64,000 bases of DNA from Beverwykella pulmonaria. Its lineage: Eukaryota; Ascomycota; Dothideomycetes; Pleosporales; Melanommataceae. The translations under genes and the position numbers were made by a program. Positions 28,723-40,465 of this stretch are shown one piece after another. How positions within the stretch are numbered: the first letter of the stretch is position 1; every line of letters begins with the position of its first letter. The stretch is from NCBI GenBank assembly GCA_001599595.1, contig BCHH01000012.1, positions 375,543 through 439,542 on the forward strand, read 5' to 3'. The notes beneath the pieces are model-generated. The model was given only the letters and a program-made list of their open reading frames with translations, was not told the DNA's origin and did not search any database.

Positions 28723-30361
28723 AGCAGCTACTTCTTCCCCCTCATCGGGGCGCAGTCCGTGGGGTTAGATTGGTGAGAGGGTCGACGCGAGTTACCATTG
28801 TGCCCGTTCAACCTGTAACGACTAGCGTTAAACATTCTAAATCAGGCAATTACCACCAATCCACCACCAGCTGCATTTCATGCATGAAGCACATCATATT
28901 ATTAGGCTACGAGGGCCATTCAGAAAAGCATTTCCATACCAATTGCTATTTCGAGTAAACAGTAGCTACATTACGGACTCGAGACTTACGAGGTGGCTCG
29001 GCCCGGATGGTTGTTGTTGTTGCTGTTGTTGTTGTCAAAGCGCTCTCGCTATAACTCAAGCATTCTTCTATAAGTAATCTTCCGCTATCGAGCCGAGAAG
29101 ATTTACGCGACTATGTTCGTCCAGGCACGCAAAGGAGAATTTGGAGATATCATCACATCATCCAGATATCGCTATCTGCAAACCAGCCGTCGATCCCTGG
29201 TTTAGGGAATCTCTACGCTGCAGAGTTACAGTATCATCAATATTAAAACTCACAGCCCCCATCTCAAACCAACCACAATCTTGAGAGTAACACTCATCTC
29301 GAGGCGCAAAATCCACCACGGACTTCGTAGTGGGGATAATTTAAGGTCTACATTAAGCCCGCTCTACGGCCAAAGCAGTATGCTAAGCGAAGTCCGCAAG
29401 GTGTTTGAAACAAGACATTCACGTCGATCATCACTCGGAGTATATATATGATTGGATCCTGCGAAGCGCCAAGCAACTTCCTTGCCTCTGAGGCTGTGCT
29501 CTCCCCCCCTCATCTCTTCACAGTACTCGCGGATTCGATCTTGTCATCGTTGAGCCGCCGATTGTGGAGTCATGGTGCCAAGATATCGGTCGGCGTCACG
29601 CAATACGAAGGGAGTCAAGCTCCTTTAAGAAGGTAGGTCACGAAACAACGCCGCGAGGGACTGGGGTGATGATCTCGCCACGCGAATGGGAGGCAGTGTT
29701 TCCTAGTGTTTGGCTTATATCTTTTATACGAATTGCAAAGTCTTCATTGGGAACGTAGGATTACCGAACTGACTGGTGAACAAGAATGAAGGGAGGGAGG
29801 AAGGTTTCAACAAAACATGCAATACTCCGTACAGGATCGAGCTCATCAGATATGGCACTCTCTCGACGAGCAGTAAGCCTTGCCAACAAGAACGGAAAGC
29901 CGCCCGAGAAGAACCGCTGCCTGGATCTGCAAACACTGGCCTTGGGCTACACAGCTACAGGATGTAGTCCATCTCGAAGGATCAACAAGGTTATAGCTCG
30001 TCCTATCTTGAGATTGAACTCTACGAACATGGTCTGAGCATCTGGCCAAGATGTTCCAACAAATCGGCGGAAATTTGACATCATGCTAGCATACCATGGA
30101 CCACCAACTGTTGTGCTTTCCTATTCAGCTTGAGATGTGAACCGTTCCTGAAGCTCACACAATGGCCGAGTAGATATAAAGTGTGGGTCCGCAGGGCCCC
30201 AGTCCGTTTCGTTTCTCATCACATCTTCACTCGTTCAGTGTCTTTCCTCTCTTTCCATACAAACTGCCTGGCTCAGTCATTCATTTCTGAGAATTCACTT
30301 TGTATATTACATTACTACATTCTCTATCATACGCCAGCCGTTTTATATTCTCCTTCTCGTC
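28723..30361. other. Intergenic spacer with a GTT microsatellite
   Basis: No gene is recognised. An imperfect TTG/GTT repeat lies at about 29011-29035. The final ~150 bp before 30362 are pyrimidine-rich, with a probable TATA-like ATATAAAG near 30173-30181, and fit the promoter of the secreted lectin gene. Confidence 0.5.
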
Positions 30362-31503
30362 ATGCTCTTCTCAGCCTCAAAGCTCCTCCTAGGAGCAGCT
30401 TGCTTGTTCGGCATCGTCCGCGCCCAAGACGACTGTAGCGAAGGCCCGTGGCAAGATGTCTCGTGGACTGGTGGAAGCGGCGGAGGCCGTTTCTGCGCCA
30501 CCAAATGGAAGGAGGGTGTTGTTGTCACGGGTGTAGAAGTATGGGCCAACGACAAATCAGTCCGCGCTGTGCAGTTCTATTACTCCGATGGCACAAATAG
30601 CCCACAGTGGGGCAAAGTCGATGGCGATAAGCACGATCGCCTTGATTGGGATCCGTCTGTTGACGGTATCAGCCAGATCAAGACTTGGGGCAACGGCAGG
30701 GCAGAGTATCTTGGCCGGGTGTACATCCGCACGAAGAAGGGCGCTGAGGTATGGATCCGTAGCTTGAGGTCTCCTAAAATCCACTAACAGTACGTCAGCT
30801 CGACGTTGGGAAAAACACTGATGGCCAAGACACCTTCGAGACAGACGTTGCCTCCGGTATCATGCTCGGAGCCTTTGGACTCTCTGGTGACGTAATCGAT
30901 GCCATGGGTTTCCTCTTCCTCAAGTCCAAAATCAACAAGATCACCATCGACGACGTGGTCTTCAGCGAAACCCCCGAGATGCTGAATGCCCGCATGGAGG
31001 GCCTGCAGACTGTCATCCTCGACTACGCGGACCACACTAATGATAACACTGCCGCTACCGAAACCTTCACTTTTGGAAAGACTGACACGAAGTCTACTAC
31101 AAAGTCTTTCTCCAACACCGCGACGCACTCTTTCGGTTGGTCGGAGGCTGTTGAGCTCTCGGGCAAGATCCTCGACCTCGGTGCTAGCTCGACCACAACA
31201 CTGAGTTACGATTACTCCAAAGCTTCCACCGAGGAGTCTTCTCAAACCAACACCGTCACCCTGACCTACAGCGTTGCTACAACCCTTGCACCAGGACAGC
31301 GGACCTTCTGCAGAGCTACTGCTATGAGCGGTACCTATAAGGGCGACTACACCTCGACTGTCAACATCTGGCTTGAAGATGGCACTACTTTCGGTTTCGC
31401 CCAAGGAGGAACGATGGAACAGGTCAACTGGAGCAAGGCTTCGTCCGTCTGCCAGGACAACGAATTCCCGCCGGAGAAGAGGGGTGTTAAATTCATCGCT
31501 TAG
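30362..31503 (+). CDS. Secreted protein with jacalin-like and aerolysin-like parts
   Basis: Two exons (30362-30748, 30799-31503) encode 363 residues. Residues 1-22 form a clear signal peptide ending GIVRAQ. The N-terminal part (about 28-135) resembles a jacalin-like beta-prism lectin: a glycine-rich SWTGGSGGGRF start and repeated strands such as VVVTGVEVWANDKSVRAVQF. The C-terminal part (about 190-345) is rich in Thr and Ser with alternating strands (ETFTFGKTDTKSTTKSFSNT and LTYSVATTLAPGQRTFCRA), as in the aerolysin/ETX-MTX2 pore-forming superfamily. Proteins with this layout bind sugars and can insert as oligomeric beta-barrels; in fungi they are thought to defend against grazers or competitors. 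Activity here is not proven. Four cysteines outside the signal peptide could form disulfides. Confidence 0.75.
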
Positions 31504-32934
31504 AGCGATTATACCCGCCCTTAAAAAAGGCCTTGCGTGCTGCATGTCGGGAGTTTACTTGTACATTTACTCTGAACATAGGATTTCGTTAGGCTTTTGG
31601 GATGGCCTGCGGGCCAGCTTCGATTCTATTTCATATTTAGGGACCTATTAAATTCTATTTCTTTTTAGCATAGAGAGTCTCTGGAGTTCAAAGCAGTTTT
31701 CACCTCTTAGAAGATTGTCCATGAGGAAACAATGCTTGTGCAGTATCTCCATTCCGATCTATCAAAGTGCGGCAAGTCCACAGTCGATTCCAGTCATCAA
31801 AACACACTAAAGATTTCCATATTTTAATGTTCGATCAAGTCTTGTCCTGAACTTCTGAAACAATCTCTATATTCATGTCCGCCCTTGAATCCTCTTCGTG
31901 ACAGGAAACGCAAAGTCGGTTTAGAGTGCTGACGGAAAAAAATTTGCACATGGCCTTGCAGCCGAGTAAGATGTCTATTCTTTATTGTGTTATTTTGCAA
32001 GAGGACTAACGCAGACGCAGATTAAACGGGGAGACTAAGTATTCTTACAGGATGTTTCATCTGAAGAAGTTAACGGGAATTTCTACGGGTGTAAAATGGA
32101 ACCTTGTTTCCGTAGCTGTGGGATTTCCTTGATAAAATCGAAAATCATACAAGCGTCTTTCGGATGCACTCATCAAGTTGTCCATAACGCTGTCATATTT
32201 CGTCCTCTCTATCATCGCCATTGCGTAGGGGCACGCCAAAGCTTCATCGGCTCAACCATCCCGCTGAATTCAAGGATATGTATAGGCGGATACAGATCTT
32301 CGGATGTAAGCATGAGTTAAGGAGATTTGGTGGGTTTAGGGGCAAGGCGAAAGCTTGCCAATGTGAATTGGGTATATCTTTGGTTCGCGTGGAAAATTTG
32401 GCTTCTTGTAGATGACTGAGAAATCCTTGCTGTAGCACTCAGTCCGGGTAGGACATTCGAGGTAATAGAAATGGTTCCCCCCTCTTTGAGACTTGTTCTT
32501 GTTGAATGTGTTTATTATATTCAGGTTGTTGCTGAAGTGTAGTTGTGTGAGTTTCATCTTCCTTTGAACAGAAACGCATCTTAGCAAGGAGTAAAGCTAA
32601 GACACTTAAACATAATGCTGCAGCGTAATTCAACTACGTCTACTCATTACCTCTTAACTTTTCTGCTGAAAGGATGGACCGATACCTCTATGCAAAGCGG
32701 AAATCTTTAAGAGTAGGTCTACACTGCCCAGGCAGTAATACTACTGGCAGCCCTAGTAAGTAAGAGTAAGAGAGAGGCTTAACAGTGATTTGGAGATAGA
32801 AAACAAAGGTAAAGGCAGAAAGCCATTTTGAACATGCTGGTTGAGGTATTCTTGGTGGGTGATGTGCTGGCGTAGTGAGCGGTTAGGCTAATTCCGCCCA
32901 GCTAAAGAAAGCAAAAAACTGGTATCACAACGGC
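31504..32934. other. Intergenic spacer
   Basis: No gene is recognised between the secreted lectin and the tRNA gene. Short frames on both strands (for example 32096-32440) lack any motif. Confidence 0.5.
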
Positions 32935-32939
32935 AAAAA
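32935..32939 (-). terminator. Pol III terminator of the tRNA-Lys gene
   Basis: On the minus strand a run of five T bases lies seven nucleotides after the discriminator base of the tRNA, as expected for a Pol III terminator. A longer T6 run follows further downstream. Confidence 0.7.
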
Positions 32940-32946
32940 GGAATAG

Positions 32947-33101
32947 AGCCCGATGCGGGGGTCGAACTGAATGCTAAGTTAGTAGAGTTCTTTGAGTACA
33001 GGATGTAAGGCAAACGTACCCCGCGACCTTGAGATCGCGATTGGATCAATCTTCTGACAGTGCGTAAGAGTCTCACGCTCTACCGATTGAGCTAACCAGG
33101 C
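32947..33101 (-). tRNA. tRNA-Lys(CUU): tRNA-Lys(CUU) with two introns, one ectopic and spliceosomal-like
   Basis: On the minus strand the gene starts GCCTGGTTAGCTCAATCGG and ends CCCGCATCGGGCT. The acceptor stem has seven pairs (GCCTGGT/ATCGGGC, two of them G-U). The D arm and A box TAGCTCAATCGG are normal. The anticodon loop reads CTCTTA with CUU in place, and is interrupted after position 37 by a 29-nt intron (33036-33064) that contains AAGA, able to pair with the anticodon side, as usual for tRNA introns. A second insertion of 53 nt (32967-33019) separates the T stem GCGGG from the loop TTCGACC and stem CCCGC. Removing both leaves exactly 73 nt with a perfect T arm. A TATA-like TTTATATATCTC lies 34-45 bp upstream. 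Without spliceosome-type removal of the second insertion this would be a dead gene. Confidence 0.9.
32967..33019 (-). other. Spliceosomal-type intron in the T arm of the tRNA
   Basis: The 53-nt insertion begins GTACGT, contains the perfect branch-site word TACTAAC twelve bases before its end, and ends GCATTCAG. Exact GT...AG excision joins GCGGG to TTCGACC. Its length and signals match the mRNA introns of neighbouring genes. Because it ends in CAG, the B box across the junction still reads AGTTCGACCCC, only one base off the GGTTCGANNCC consensus. Confidence 0.85.
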
Positions 33102-34393
33102 TTCTAATTGATTTATGTTAACTTTTAGAAAAAAGAGATATATAAACAGAAAAAAATTGTCGGAGAAGGGAATTTTCGGCAGGCGCCACATGTGTGGGTC
33201 AGGGGCGAGAATGCACGCATCATCGGACCGATAAAAATTACCCGCACGTCCCAGAATTATCCGAGCGCTAACAATGACTATCTTGTTCCGCCCAGCATTT
33301 GCTAAATCTTCTCTTTAATACAATTTCAGTAACATCACTTTTCACCCATAATCTTGGTGAATGCGGACCTCAAGATGACATCGCGGCATCGAACTGGCAA
33401 AAGGCAAACCTTCAAAGGCGCATCGTACTGTCAGCTAAAGCTGGCTATTTAAAGCTCCCGCGGTCGTCTAATGTGACTTCGCGATGCACACCAATTGAGG
33501 CAATTCACATATGTAAGCCCGAGAGAAAACTACCACAAGCTATGCCGCTTCACGATCATGTACCAAGTGCCAAGCACCACCAAGGCGGAGGCTGCAAGCT
33601 GTTCTTTTGAAATGGCTGACGGGGGAGCTCTTGGCGGCAACGCAGTCTCAAGAAGGGGAATGCGGCCAATAACCAGCAAAGGCAAAGTTCCATGCCTGCG
33701 TTGAACGACCCGCTATACAGAGCATGTGGGAATCTGAAACATATTCAGTCGTAATAATGCTTTTGTTATAAGATGTGCGTTTTGGCAGAATGCGAAGATG
33801 TGCAGACTTCAGATTTCAGATGTGGCTCGGCAGGGCGACGTCAGCGAGCGCCGCGCAAGCCAATAACGCTCACTGTCAGGAGAAGCAGACTGATGCCGTC
33901 GCAAGACGATGTGACGTATACGCCGCCTTACACGGCTCGTTGAATGATATTCTGAATTACTGGAGTTGCACTTCGAGCTTGCTGTAATTAGCTTTGTTGC
34001 CCAGCTGCGCCAGGACCAGGCACTGCCTCTAGGGTCTGTGCCTTACCCTGCCTCCAACCTTCAACCTCCCCAATCCCCCGACATCCACGAATATCACACC
34101 ATTCACCCCCGAAACTCCCCAAACACCGTCGCTCGCTGCCATTATACGTATACCGCAATTACCTCTCCTGCCGGTTCGCCGAGTCTATCTCTGTCTTCCG
34201 AAACGCCGGCCAGGCCGCGGAGGCTGAGCTCCTCGTCGAGAAACACCCTCGGATTTCTACAGAATCACCCCATAAACCCGCGGCGCGCCCACAATAGTTA
34301 CATTAAAGGAGAGGAGGAGCGCTTTCTACACTGTCTGGATGAATTTGGTGGAAACAAAAGAGTTGCGCGAGGACAGATTCCAGTTAGACAAGC
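33102..34393. other. Spacer between the tRNA gene and DRS2
   Basis: The first 50 bp hold the TATA-like region of the tRNA gene (minus strand). The last several hundred bases are C-rich and probably form the promoter and long 5' UTR of the flippase gene. No other gene is seen. Confidence 0.5.
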
Positions 34394-37300
34394 TTGGCTG
34401 CTATGGCCGGTCGGCCTCCCGGCGGACAGCCATCCCACAATGATAATTTGATCGACCTAGGCGATCCCCAACCCACATACTACTCCGGATCACGGCCGCC
34501 CGCGAACGACGATGACCTCCTCTCCCGCTACAATATAGACAGCTCCGACACCCCGCCGCAGGGCCGGCCCTCAGTATCTTATGATGACTTTGTGGGAGGA
34601 GGGCGGCCGCCTGCAGGTCTTTCAGGAGGACCTGGCGCACCGCCTACAGGAGAACTGCCGTACTCGACTAGGGGAGGCAGGGCATACTCGCAAACGTCGG
34701 AACTGAACAACTACCAGAGATACTCCGACGCGGAGATACCAATCGACGATGACCACTCTACACAAGGATATTATGCGTCTGGTGGGAACTATGATAGCGC
34801 TCAGCCGGGACTCCGGCGTGCGGGGTCTAAGAACAACAGGAATAGCATCTTAAGTCTTGGTGGAGGGTTGACTGGCCGTGTGAAAACCATGCTAGGGAGA
34901 AACCCAGAGTACTCGGAGATGGATCTGCCATTGACCGAGCACGCAGCACAGCAGCATGGCAGCGGATTCGACGATGGAAAATCTCCGCCCAAGAAGCCCA
35001 GTTCTGGCAAATTCAAGTTTGGGTTCGGGCGCGGAGCACCGGATCCGTCCACCTTGGGCCCCAGGATAATACACTTAAACAACCCTCCAGCAAACTCGGC
35101 GAATAAATACGTCGATAACCACATCTCTACCGCAAAGTACAATGTCTTCACTTTCCTCCCGAAATTTCTCTACGAACAGTTCTCAAGATATGCCAACTTG
35201 TTCTTCTTGTTCACCGCTATCCTACAACAGATTCCAGGCATTTCTCCCACCAAACGATATACCACCATCGTTCCTCTTGGTGTTGTGTTGATGGTTTCCG
35301 CGGTTAAGGAATACATCGAGGATTTTAGGCGAAAGAAGTCAGATCAAGGATTGAACAACTCCCGAGCGCAAGTGCTTAAAGGATCCACATTTACAGATAC
35401 ACGGTGGATCAATGTGGCTGTTGGAGACATAATACGTGTCGAATCCGAAGAGCCTTTTCCCGCCGACCTTGTATTGCTCACTTCATCGGAGCCCGAAGGT
35501 CTATGCTACATTGAAACGGCCAACCTCGATGGAGAAACGAATTTAAAGATCAAGCAGGGTATCCCGGAAACAGCCGGTCTTGTCAGTGTATCTGACCTGA
35601 GTCGACTGGGAGGCAAGATTCGATCTGAGCAGCCTAACAGCAGCTTGTATACTTACGAAGCGACATTGACTATTGCAGCTGGTGGAGGAGAGAAAGAATT
35701 ACCGTTGGCGCCTGATCAACTTTTGCTCCGTGGAGCTACGCTCAGGAACACTCCCTGGATCCACGGTGTTGTAGTTTTCACCGGCCATGAAACGAAATTG
35801 ATGAGGAATGCGACTGCAACTCCCATTAAAACTACCTCTGTGGAAAGGCTGGTCAACAAACAAATTCTCATGCTTGTCGGCATTCTGATAGCGCTGAGCA
35901 TCGTCAGTTCCGTAGGCGACATTATCATCAGATCGACTGGTAGCGGGAAGCTTGGATATCTCTTGCTCGGTAACTTCAACGGTGCTAAACAATTCTTCTC
36001 GGATCTGTTGACCTATTGGGTCTTGTACTCCAACCTAGTCCCCATCTCGCTTTTCGTCACGATTGAAATCGTCAAATATTACCAAGGGACTCTGATTGAT
36101 TCTGACCTAGACATCTACTATGAGCCCACGGACACTCCAGCAAATTGTCGCACTTCGTCGTTGGTCGAGGAGTTGGGGCAGATCGAATACATATTTTCTG
36201 ACAAGACAGGTACTTTGACCCAGAACATGATGGTGTTCAAACAATCCTCTATTGCTGGCATTCAGTATGCAGATGAAGTCCCGGAAGATCGGATAGCCAC
36301 AACCGAGGATGGAGTTGAGATCGGCATCCACGACTTCAAGAAGCTGGAGGAAAACCGGAAATCCCACCGAAATGGCGATATCATCAACCATTTCCTTACC
36401 CTACTCGCGACTTGCCACACCGTTATTCCAGAGCGAGGAGGTGAGAAGGACGCTATCAAATACCAGGCAGCTTCACCCGATGAAGGTGCTTTGGTCGAAG
36501 GGGCTGTCACTCTAGGATACAAGTTTGTTGCACGAAAACCCCGAGCTGTTACAATTGTTGTCGACGGGCGAGAGTTGGAGTATGAGTTGTTGGCAGTGTG
36601 CGAATTCAATTCCACGAGGAAAAGAATGTCCGCCATCTTCCGTACACCAGAAGGCAAGATCATCTGCTACTGCAAAGGTGCAGATACTGTCATATTAGAA
36701 CGACTTGGCAAGAATAACCCCTTCACGGAGGTTACTTTGCAACATCTGGAAGAGTACGCGAGCGAAGGTCTTCGAACACTCTGTCTGGCAATGCGTGAAA
36801 TCCCGGAGAATGAGTATCAGGAGTGGCACAGGATCTACAACACAGCTCAGACGACTGTCAGCGGAAACCGCGCCGAGGAACTTGATAAAGCTGCCGAACT
36901 CATTGAACATGATCTCACGTTGCTTGGGGCAACGGCTATTGAGGATAAGCTTCAGGATGGTGTGCCGGACACGATATCTACTCTACAGTCGGCTGGCATT
37001 AAGATCTGGGTGTTGACTGGTGATCGTCAAGAGACAGCCATCAACATCGGGATGAGTTGCAAGCTCATTAGCGAAGACATGAGCTTGCTCATCATCAACG
37101 AAGAGAACAAGGAGGAAACGAGAGATAACATCCAGAAGAAGCTACATGCCGTCAAAACCCAGAGCCAGGGTGGGTCCGAAATGGATGTTCTGGCTCTTGT
37201 CATCGATGGTAAATCGCTCACCTATGCCTTGGAGCGAGATCTTGAAAAGGAGTTTTTGGAGCTGGCTGTCAAATGCAAAGCTGTCATTTGCTGGTGAGTA

Positions 37301-38543
37301 TTCTCAGTGCATCCAATCGAACAATACTGACATTTCTATAGCCGTGTATCACCTCTACAGAAGGCCCTGGTTGTCAAGTTGGTCAAGCGCAATCTCAAAG
37401 CCATCCTTCTCGCAATTGGCGACGGTGCCAACGACGTTTCCATGATTCAGGCTGCTCATGTCGGTGTTGGTATCAGCGGTGTTGAGGGCCTGCAGGCCGC
37501 TCGAAGCGCAGATATTGCTATCGGCCAGTTCCGCTATCTTCGTAAACTTCTCCTTGTCCACGGTGCCTGGAGCTACCAACGTGTTAGCAAGGTCATTCTC
37601 TACTCTTTCTACAAAAACATCACACTGTTCATGACACAGTTCTGGTATTCCTTCCAGAATGCCTTCTCAGGGCAAATTATCTTCGAATCCTGGACGCTTA
37701 CGTTCTACAACGTGTTTTTCACCGCTATGCCTCCCTTCGTCCTCGGTATTTTCGATCAGTTTGTCAGCGCTCGTCTTCTGGATCGCTACCCTCAGTTGTA
37801 CCAACTCACTCAGTCTGGTGCCTTTTTCAGAATGCACTCCTTCTGGTCCTGGGTCGGCAACGGATTCTACCACTCCCTGATCCTCTACTTCGCGTCACAG
37901 GCCTTTGCTCTATGGGATTGGCCGCAAGGCGATGGCGAGAACGCCGGACATTGGGTCTGGGGTACAGCGCTCTACACTGCCGCTCTCGCCACAGTTCTCC
38001 TCAAAGCCGCGCTCATCACCAATATCTGGACCAAATACGCTTTCCTTGCCATCCCTGGGTCCATGGCCGTATGGTTCATCTTCCTCCCCATCTATGCGAC
38101 CGTGGCGCCAAAAATTAACATCTCTGTCGAATACACAGGCGTCATCCAGCAACTATTCCCCGACCCGAAGTTCTGGGGTATGCTGTTCGTCCTTCCTCCT
38201 CTATGTTTGATTAGAGATTTCGCATGGAAGTATGCGAAGCGCATGTACTTTCCCCAGAGCTATCATCATGTGCAGGAAATTCAGAAGTATAACATCCAGG
38301 ATTACAGACCTCGGTACGTTGCCACCCAATCTATTGCCTTCTCACACAGTATGCTAATGAACATGTTCCAGCATGGAGCAATTCCAAAAAGCCATCCGCA
38401 AGGTCAGACAGGTGCAGCGCATGCGCAAACAGCGTGGCTACGCCTTCTCCCAAACAGATGAGAGTCAGGCACGTGTGCTGCAGGCGTATGATACTACGAA
38501 GCAGAGAGGACGGTATGGCGAGATGGTGAGCTCGAGGAGATGA
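34394..38543 (+). CDS. DRS2: P4-type ATPase, DRS2-like phospholipid flippase
   Basis: Three exons (34394-37293, 37342-38313, 38372-38543) encode 1347 residues. The Gly/Pro/Asp-rich N-terminus is followed by the family entry motif RIIHLNNPPANSANKYVDNH. The actuator loop has NLDGETNLK, the TM4 motif is PISLFVTIEIVKYYQG, and the phosphorylation site is SDKTGTLTQN with Asp603. The hinge motif GDGANDVSMIQ lies in exon 2. About ten membrane spans are visible. The C-terminus RMRKQRGYAFSQ is the autoregulatory tail block of DRS2. Such pumps move phosphatidylserine and phosphatidylethanolamine to the cytosolic leaflet of the trans-Golgi, together with a CDC50 subunit, and support vesicle budding and polar growth. 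A second in-frame ATG at 34403 (MAGRPPGG) is an alternative start. Confidence 0.95.
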
Positions 38544-39357
38544 GACGGCGTATGTTTATGTATGCATTTTCGGGTTGGATTGTGGCGTTTTTGGTACGAA
38601 ATGGAACGGGAAATGAGAGCTTAACTTCATATTACTTATTTACTCGAGGAGAGGCAGGGAAAGGGGGAACTGTGAGAGAATGGTTTGTGGGACGGAATCG
38701 GCTCTTGAGTGGCCATCTTGTGTATTGTTTGTAGTAGGCTTAACGTGGTTCTTTCTCTTCTTTCAGTCTCGGGGCTTCGAACCCTTGATGAGCTTCTAGT
38801 TCGTAATGTGTAACCCGAACGACAACCACGCTGTGGTCCCAATTAGTGACGTTAGTCTACGATTACACATCACGAGCAATGCATGGCATAAGCAGGACGC
38901 CCTCTCGCTATCTCGGTGTCTCGCTAGTACTCCATGATCCACGGCTTATTGGCCAAACCATGAATTCGTTTCTGACAAATGTTCCGACCTTTCTCGCGCA
39001 CGACCCGGCCAAGAAAAAGTTTCGAGGATGCATCCTTCTGCCTAATATGCTTGCTCTTCTATATCGGCGTACGATCTCGGAGCATGGACGCTAAGTGAGA
39101 TGACGCTAGCGATGGTTCCCCGATTGGGATTAGGCAGACCCTAGGGAATGAGGCTGAGATGGTGGAGTTAGGAGGATGGATGGTTCGGACGAAGAGGAGT
39201 AGAAATTTGCAAGACTAGGATTTATGTAAGATGCGGTGGTAGGTAGAGTGAGGGTGGGTATAAAGAGGAGGCCTGGTTGCGAGAATGGGAGGACAGAACA
39301 ATTTGGATATTTGATACTCGGACTCTTTGAACAATCCATCAATATATCTTCTTCAAG
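38544..39357. other. Intergenic spacer
   Basis: 3' flank of DRS2 and promoter of the NmrA-like gene. No gene is recognised; short frames at 38846-39094 show no motif. Confidence 0.5.
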
Positions 39358-40465
39358 ATGTCGACCAAATCCAAGACCATCGTCGTTGTTGGCGTCACGG
39401 GGAACCAGGTGAGACACCTACGTCTACGACTTTTTGGAAGCACTAATCTAAATTCCACAGGGCTCATCTGTCGCCTCCGTCTTCCTTCGAGTACCAGGCT
39501 GGACCGTTCGTGGTATCACCCGCGACCCATTCAAACCCTCATCCAAGGCCTGGAGCAACAAGGGTGTAGACGTCGTACCCGGCGACCTTGACGATGTATC
39601 CTCCATCACCACTGCCGTGGCCGGCGCCACTGTTATCTTTGGCAACACAGATTTCTGGACGCACTATATGAACCCGTCCACGCATGTGCGCGCTGAACAG
39701 GAAGGCCGCGCTGCAAACGAAGTTGCCTACGACCTCGAAGTCGCGCAGGGCAAGAAGATGATCGATGCCGTAGCTACCACTACCGAGACCCTCTCGCACT
39801 TCATCCTCAGCACGTTATCTGACTGCAAAGGGTGGAGTAAAGGGAAGTTTACGCACAATTACCACTTCGACGCCAAGTGGGCGGCGGTTGTGTACTTGAG
39901 GGAGACGTATCCAGAGCTTTGGAAGAAGACGAGTTTGCTGCAGTTGGGGGTTTTTGCAAGTAATTGGAAGATGCCCGGTGCGCATGCGCCGGTTAAGTTT
40001 AAAAAGGGGGAGTATAAAGTTAGGATGGCAATGAGTGGGGATAAAAAGTTTCCTATGGTCGATGCCAACAGGGATACCGGTATGTTTCTCTCCTTGAGGA
40101 ACTTGTTCTTAGATGAATCGATCTAACGCACTATCTCAGGTAACTTCGTCAGAGCCCTCATCGCAGTCCCGCCAGGCAAGAATCTCATGGGCGCGGGCTC
40201 TTATTTGAGCTGGAACGAGTGGTGCGTAATCTGGGGCAAGCATAATGGCGTGGTTTGTACGTTTGAAAGGAAAGAGAGGAAGGAGGTCGAGGATGCGATG
40301 GGTGAGTTGGGAAGGGAATTTGCGGATATGTTTCAGTATATGGATGAGTGTGCATATGATGGCGGAGATTCGACTGTGATTTGGCCAAGGGAACTAGGAG
40401 AAGAGGTGGAGGTTACAACGCAAGAGGAGTATATCAAGAGCCAGGACTGGTCGGGGATTTTATAG
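39358..40465 (+). CDS. NmrA-like NAD(P)-binding protein
   Basis: Three exons (39358-39408, 39461-40079, 40140-40465) give 331 residues. The Rossmann motif GVTGNQG (residues 12-18, GxxGxxG) is split by the first intron and followed by SVASVFLRVPGWTVRGITRD, the binding fold typical of NmrA and atypical short-chain dehydrogenases. GVDVVPGDLDDVSSI and GATVIFGNTDFW are further family blocks. The catalytic YxxxK of classical SDRs is not evident. NmrA-type proteins sense the NAD(P) redox state or act as reductases; NmrA itself represses the GATA factor AreA under nitrogen-rich conditions. This member is probably one of the many paralogues of unknown target. It is followed by two further oxidoreductase genes on the same strand. 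Confidence 0.88.

Noticed and set aside
32967..33019. T-arm insertion as a sequencing or assembly artefact
   Set aside because: An error would not create GTACGT, TACTAAC and CAG at exactly the borders that restore a perfect T arm.
32979..33191. Short minus-strand protein frames over the tRNA-Lys locus
   Set aside because: The DNA is explained by the tRNA cloverleaf, its introns and Pol III signals; a coding role is not needed.
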